Source: Torreya grandis
Lineage: Eukaryota > Streptophyta > Pinopsida > Cupressales > Taxaceae
Length of the DNA: 64,000 nucleotides
Direction: 5' to 3'
Assembly: GCA_037957365.1 (NCBI GenBank)
Contig: JARHVA010003262.1
Span: 905,001 to 969,000, forward strand
Shown here: piece by piece, positions 63,479 to 64,000 of the stretch
Numbering within the stretch: position 1 is the stretch's first letter
How the letters are laid out: every line of letters begins with the position of its first letter
Position numbers and translations under genes: made by a program
Notes under the pieces: model-generated
What the model was told of the DNA's origin: nothing
The model's input: only the letters and a program-made list of their open reading frames with translations
Database searches by the model: none

Positions 63479-64000
63479 ATAGGTGTATTTTGATTCCTAG
63501 TGGTAGAAGGTGGAATTTTAGTGTTGGTTTGAGGGGTAATCCTAAGATTAGGGATATGAATGTTCAATTTATGAGGGTTCCCTATGTTGGTAAAAATTTA
63601 TCCAATGGTAAGTTAGAAAAAATTAGATAAGGTATTATTTAGGATAGTATCATCTAGATCATCATTTTGAGTGATGTGGACCATGTTGCATTCCATTTTT
63701 CTAGACAAGGGTCAGTAGTAGTTTCACCACAAGGGGATATCCTCTTGGCTGGATAAGGTAGGTAAGAAAGAGGCATCCATGTAAACTCAAAATGGGTTGA
63801 GACTGTCAAGATAGATCCTATTAAGTGATTTCATGATGCTAATTATTATGGAAAGAGAAATAATAAACTAGAAATCTAAGAGAGAGGTTGATAAAATAAA
63901 AAAAGTTATCCAATAGCTACAAGATCAACTAGGTTGATCTAGCGGATTTCATAAGAGTTAGAAATTTTACTAGATAAACTAAGATCTATAGGGATGATCG
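63479..64000 (-). mobile_element. Gag/leader piece of a third D-family copy
   Basis: It matches element D from 18,945 (TATAGGTGTATTTT..ATTC, GTAGAAGGTGGAAT.TTAGTG) through the point of element C insertion, then 50,668-50,850. It continues with a block like 60,380-60,490 (GATTTCATGATGCT). It shows D's sequence uninterrupted by C. Near the end a palindrome occurs with arms AGATCAAC and GTTGATCT. The piece runs out of the window. Confidence 0.82.

Overview
This looks like nuclear DNA of a land plant with a large, transposon-rich, AT-rich genome. The evidence is a dense stack of plant-type LTR retrotransposons (Ty3/gypsy Tat-like and Ty1/copia), an L1-type ORF1 with a DUF4283-like domain, a decayed plant mobile domain gene, and a fragment of a plant RACK1 gene with typical plant promoter motifs. 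No intact host gene, rRNA, tRNA or organellar gene was seen. Almost all recognisable coding sequence lies on the minus strand and is broken by stops and frameshifts. Many of the stops are TAG where CAG or TGG is expected, as C-to-T decay of methylated DNA would produce. The species cannot be named from the sequence.

Layout. 1-5.9 kb: AT-rich, no recognisable genes, with a long (TA)n tract. 6.0-7.1 kb (+): remnant of a plant mobile domain (PMD/MAIN-like) gene, followed by a compound microsatellite. 9.23 kb to the window end: a tandem complex of one Tat/Ogre-like gypsy family (family D/E). Its order is LTR (9.23-~12.6), internal D (12.8-19.08 plus 50.66-50.93), LTR (50.93-~54.4), internal E (~54.5-62.39), truncated LTR (62.39-63.48), then a piece of a third internal region (63.48-64.0).

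A second, different gypsy element (C) sits in D's 5' part. It spans 19,078-50,663, with LTRs 19,078-19,465 + 30,591-32,771 and 48,107-50,663. C was itself hit three times: (1) a related gypsy element B (19,466-30,590) went into its 3' LTR, and C's other LTR preserves the empty site; (2) a copia element (35,506-42,242, TSD CTCAT) split its reverse transcriptase; (3) an L1 piece carrying ORF1 (about 43,394-45,497, with a 15-bp duplication) went in between its protease and RNase H-like domain. The nesting gives the relative order: D, then C, then B, copia and L1.

Most interesting: the long leader of the copia element contains, in antisense, the start of a RACK1 gene (41,094-41,400), apparently with part of its promoter/5'UTR. 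This is a captured host gene fragment. Also notable: B and C carry an RNase H-like domain between protease and RT, whereas D/E carry theirs between RT and integrase; the copia LTRs have non-canonical TA...TA ends; E's leader has a 60-bp tandem repeat built on a palindrome; D's RT is split by a microsatellite; and E has lost its RT.
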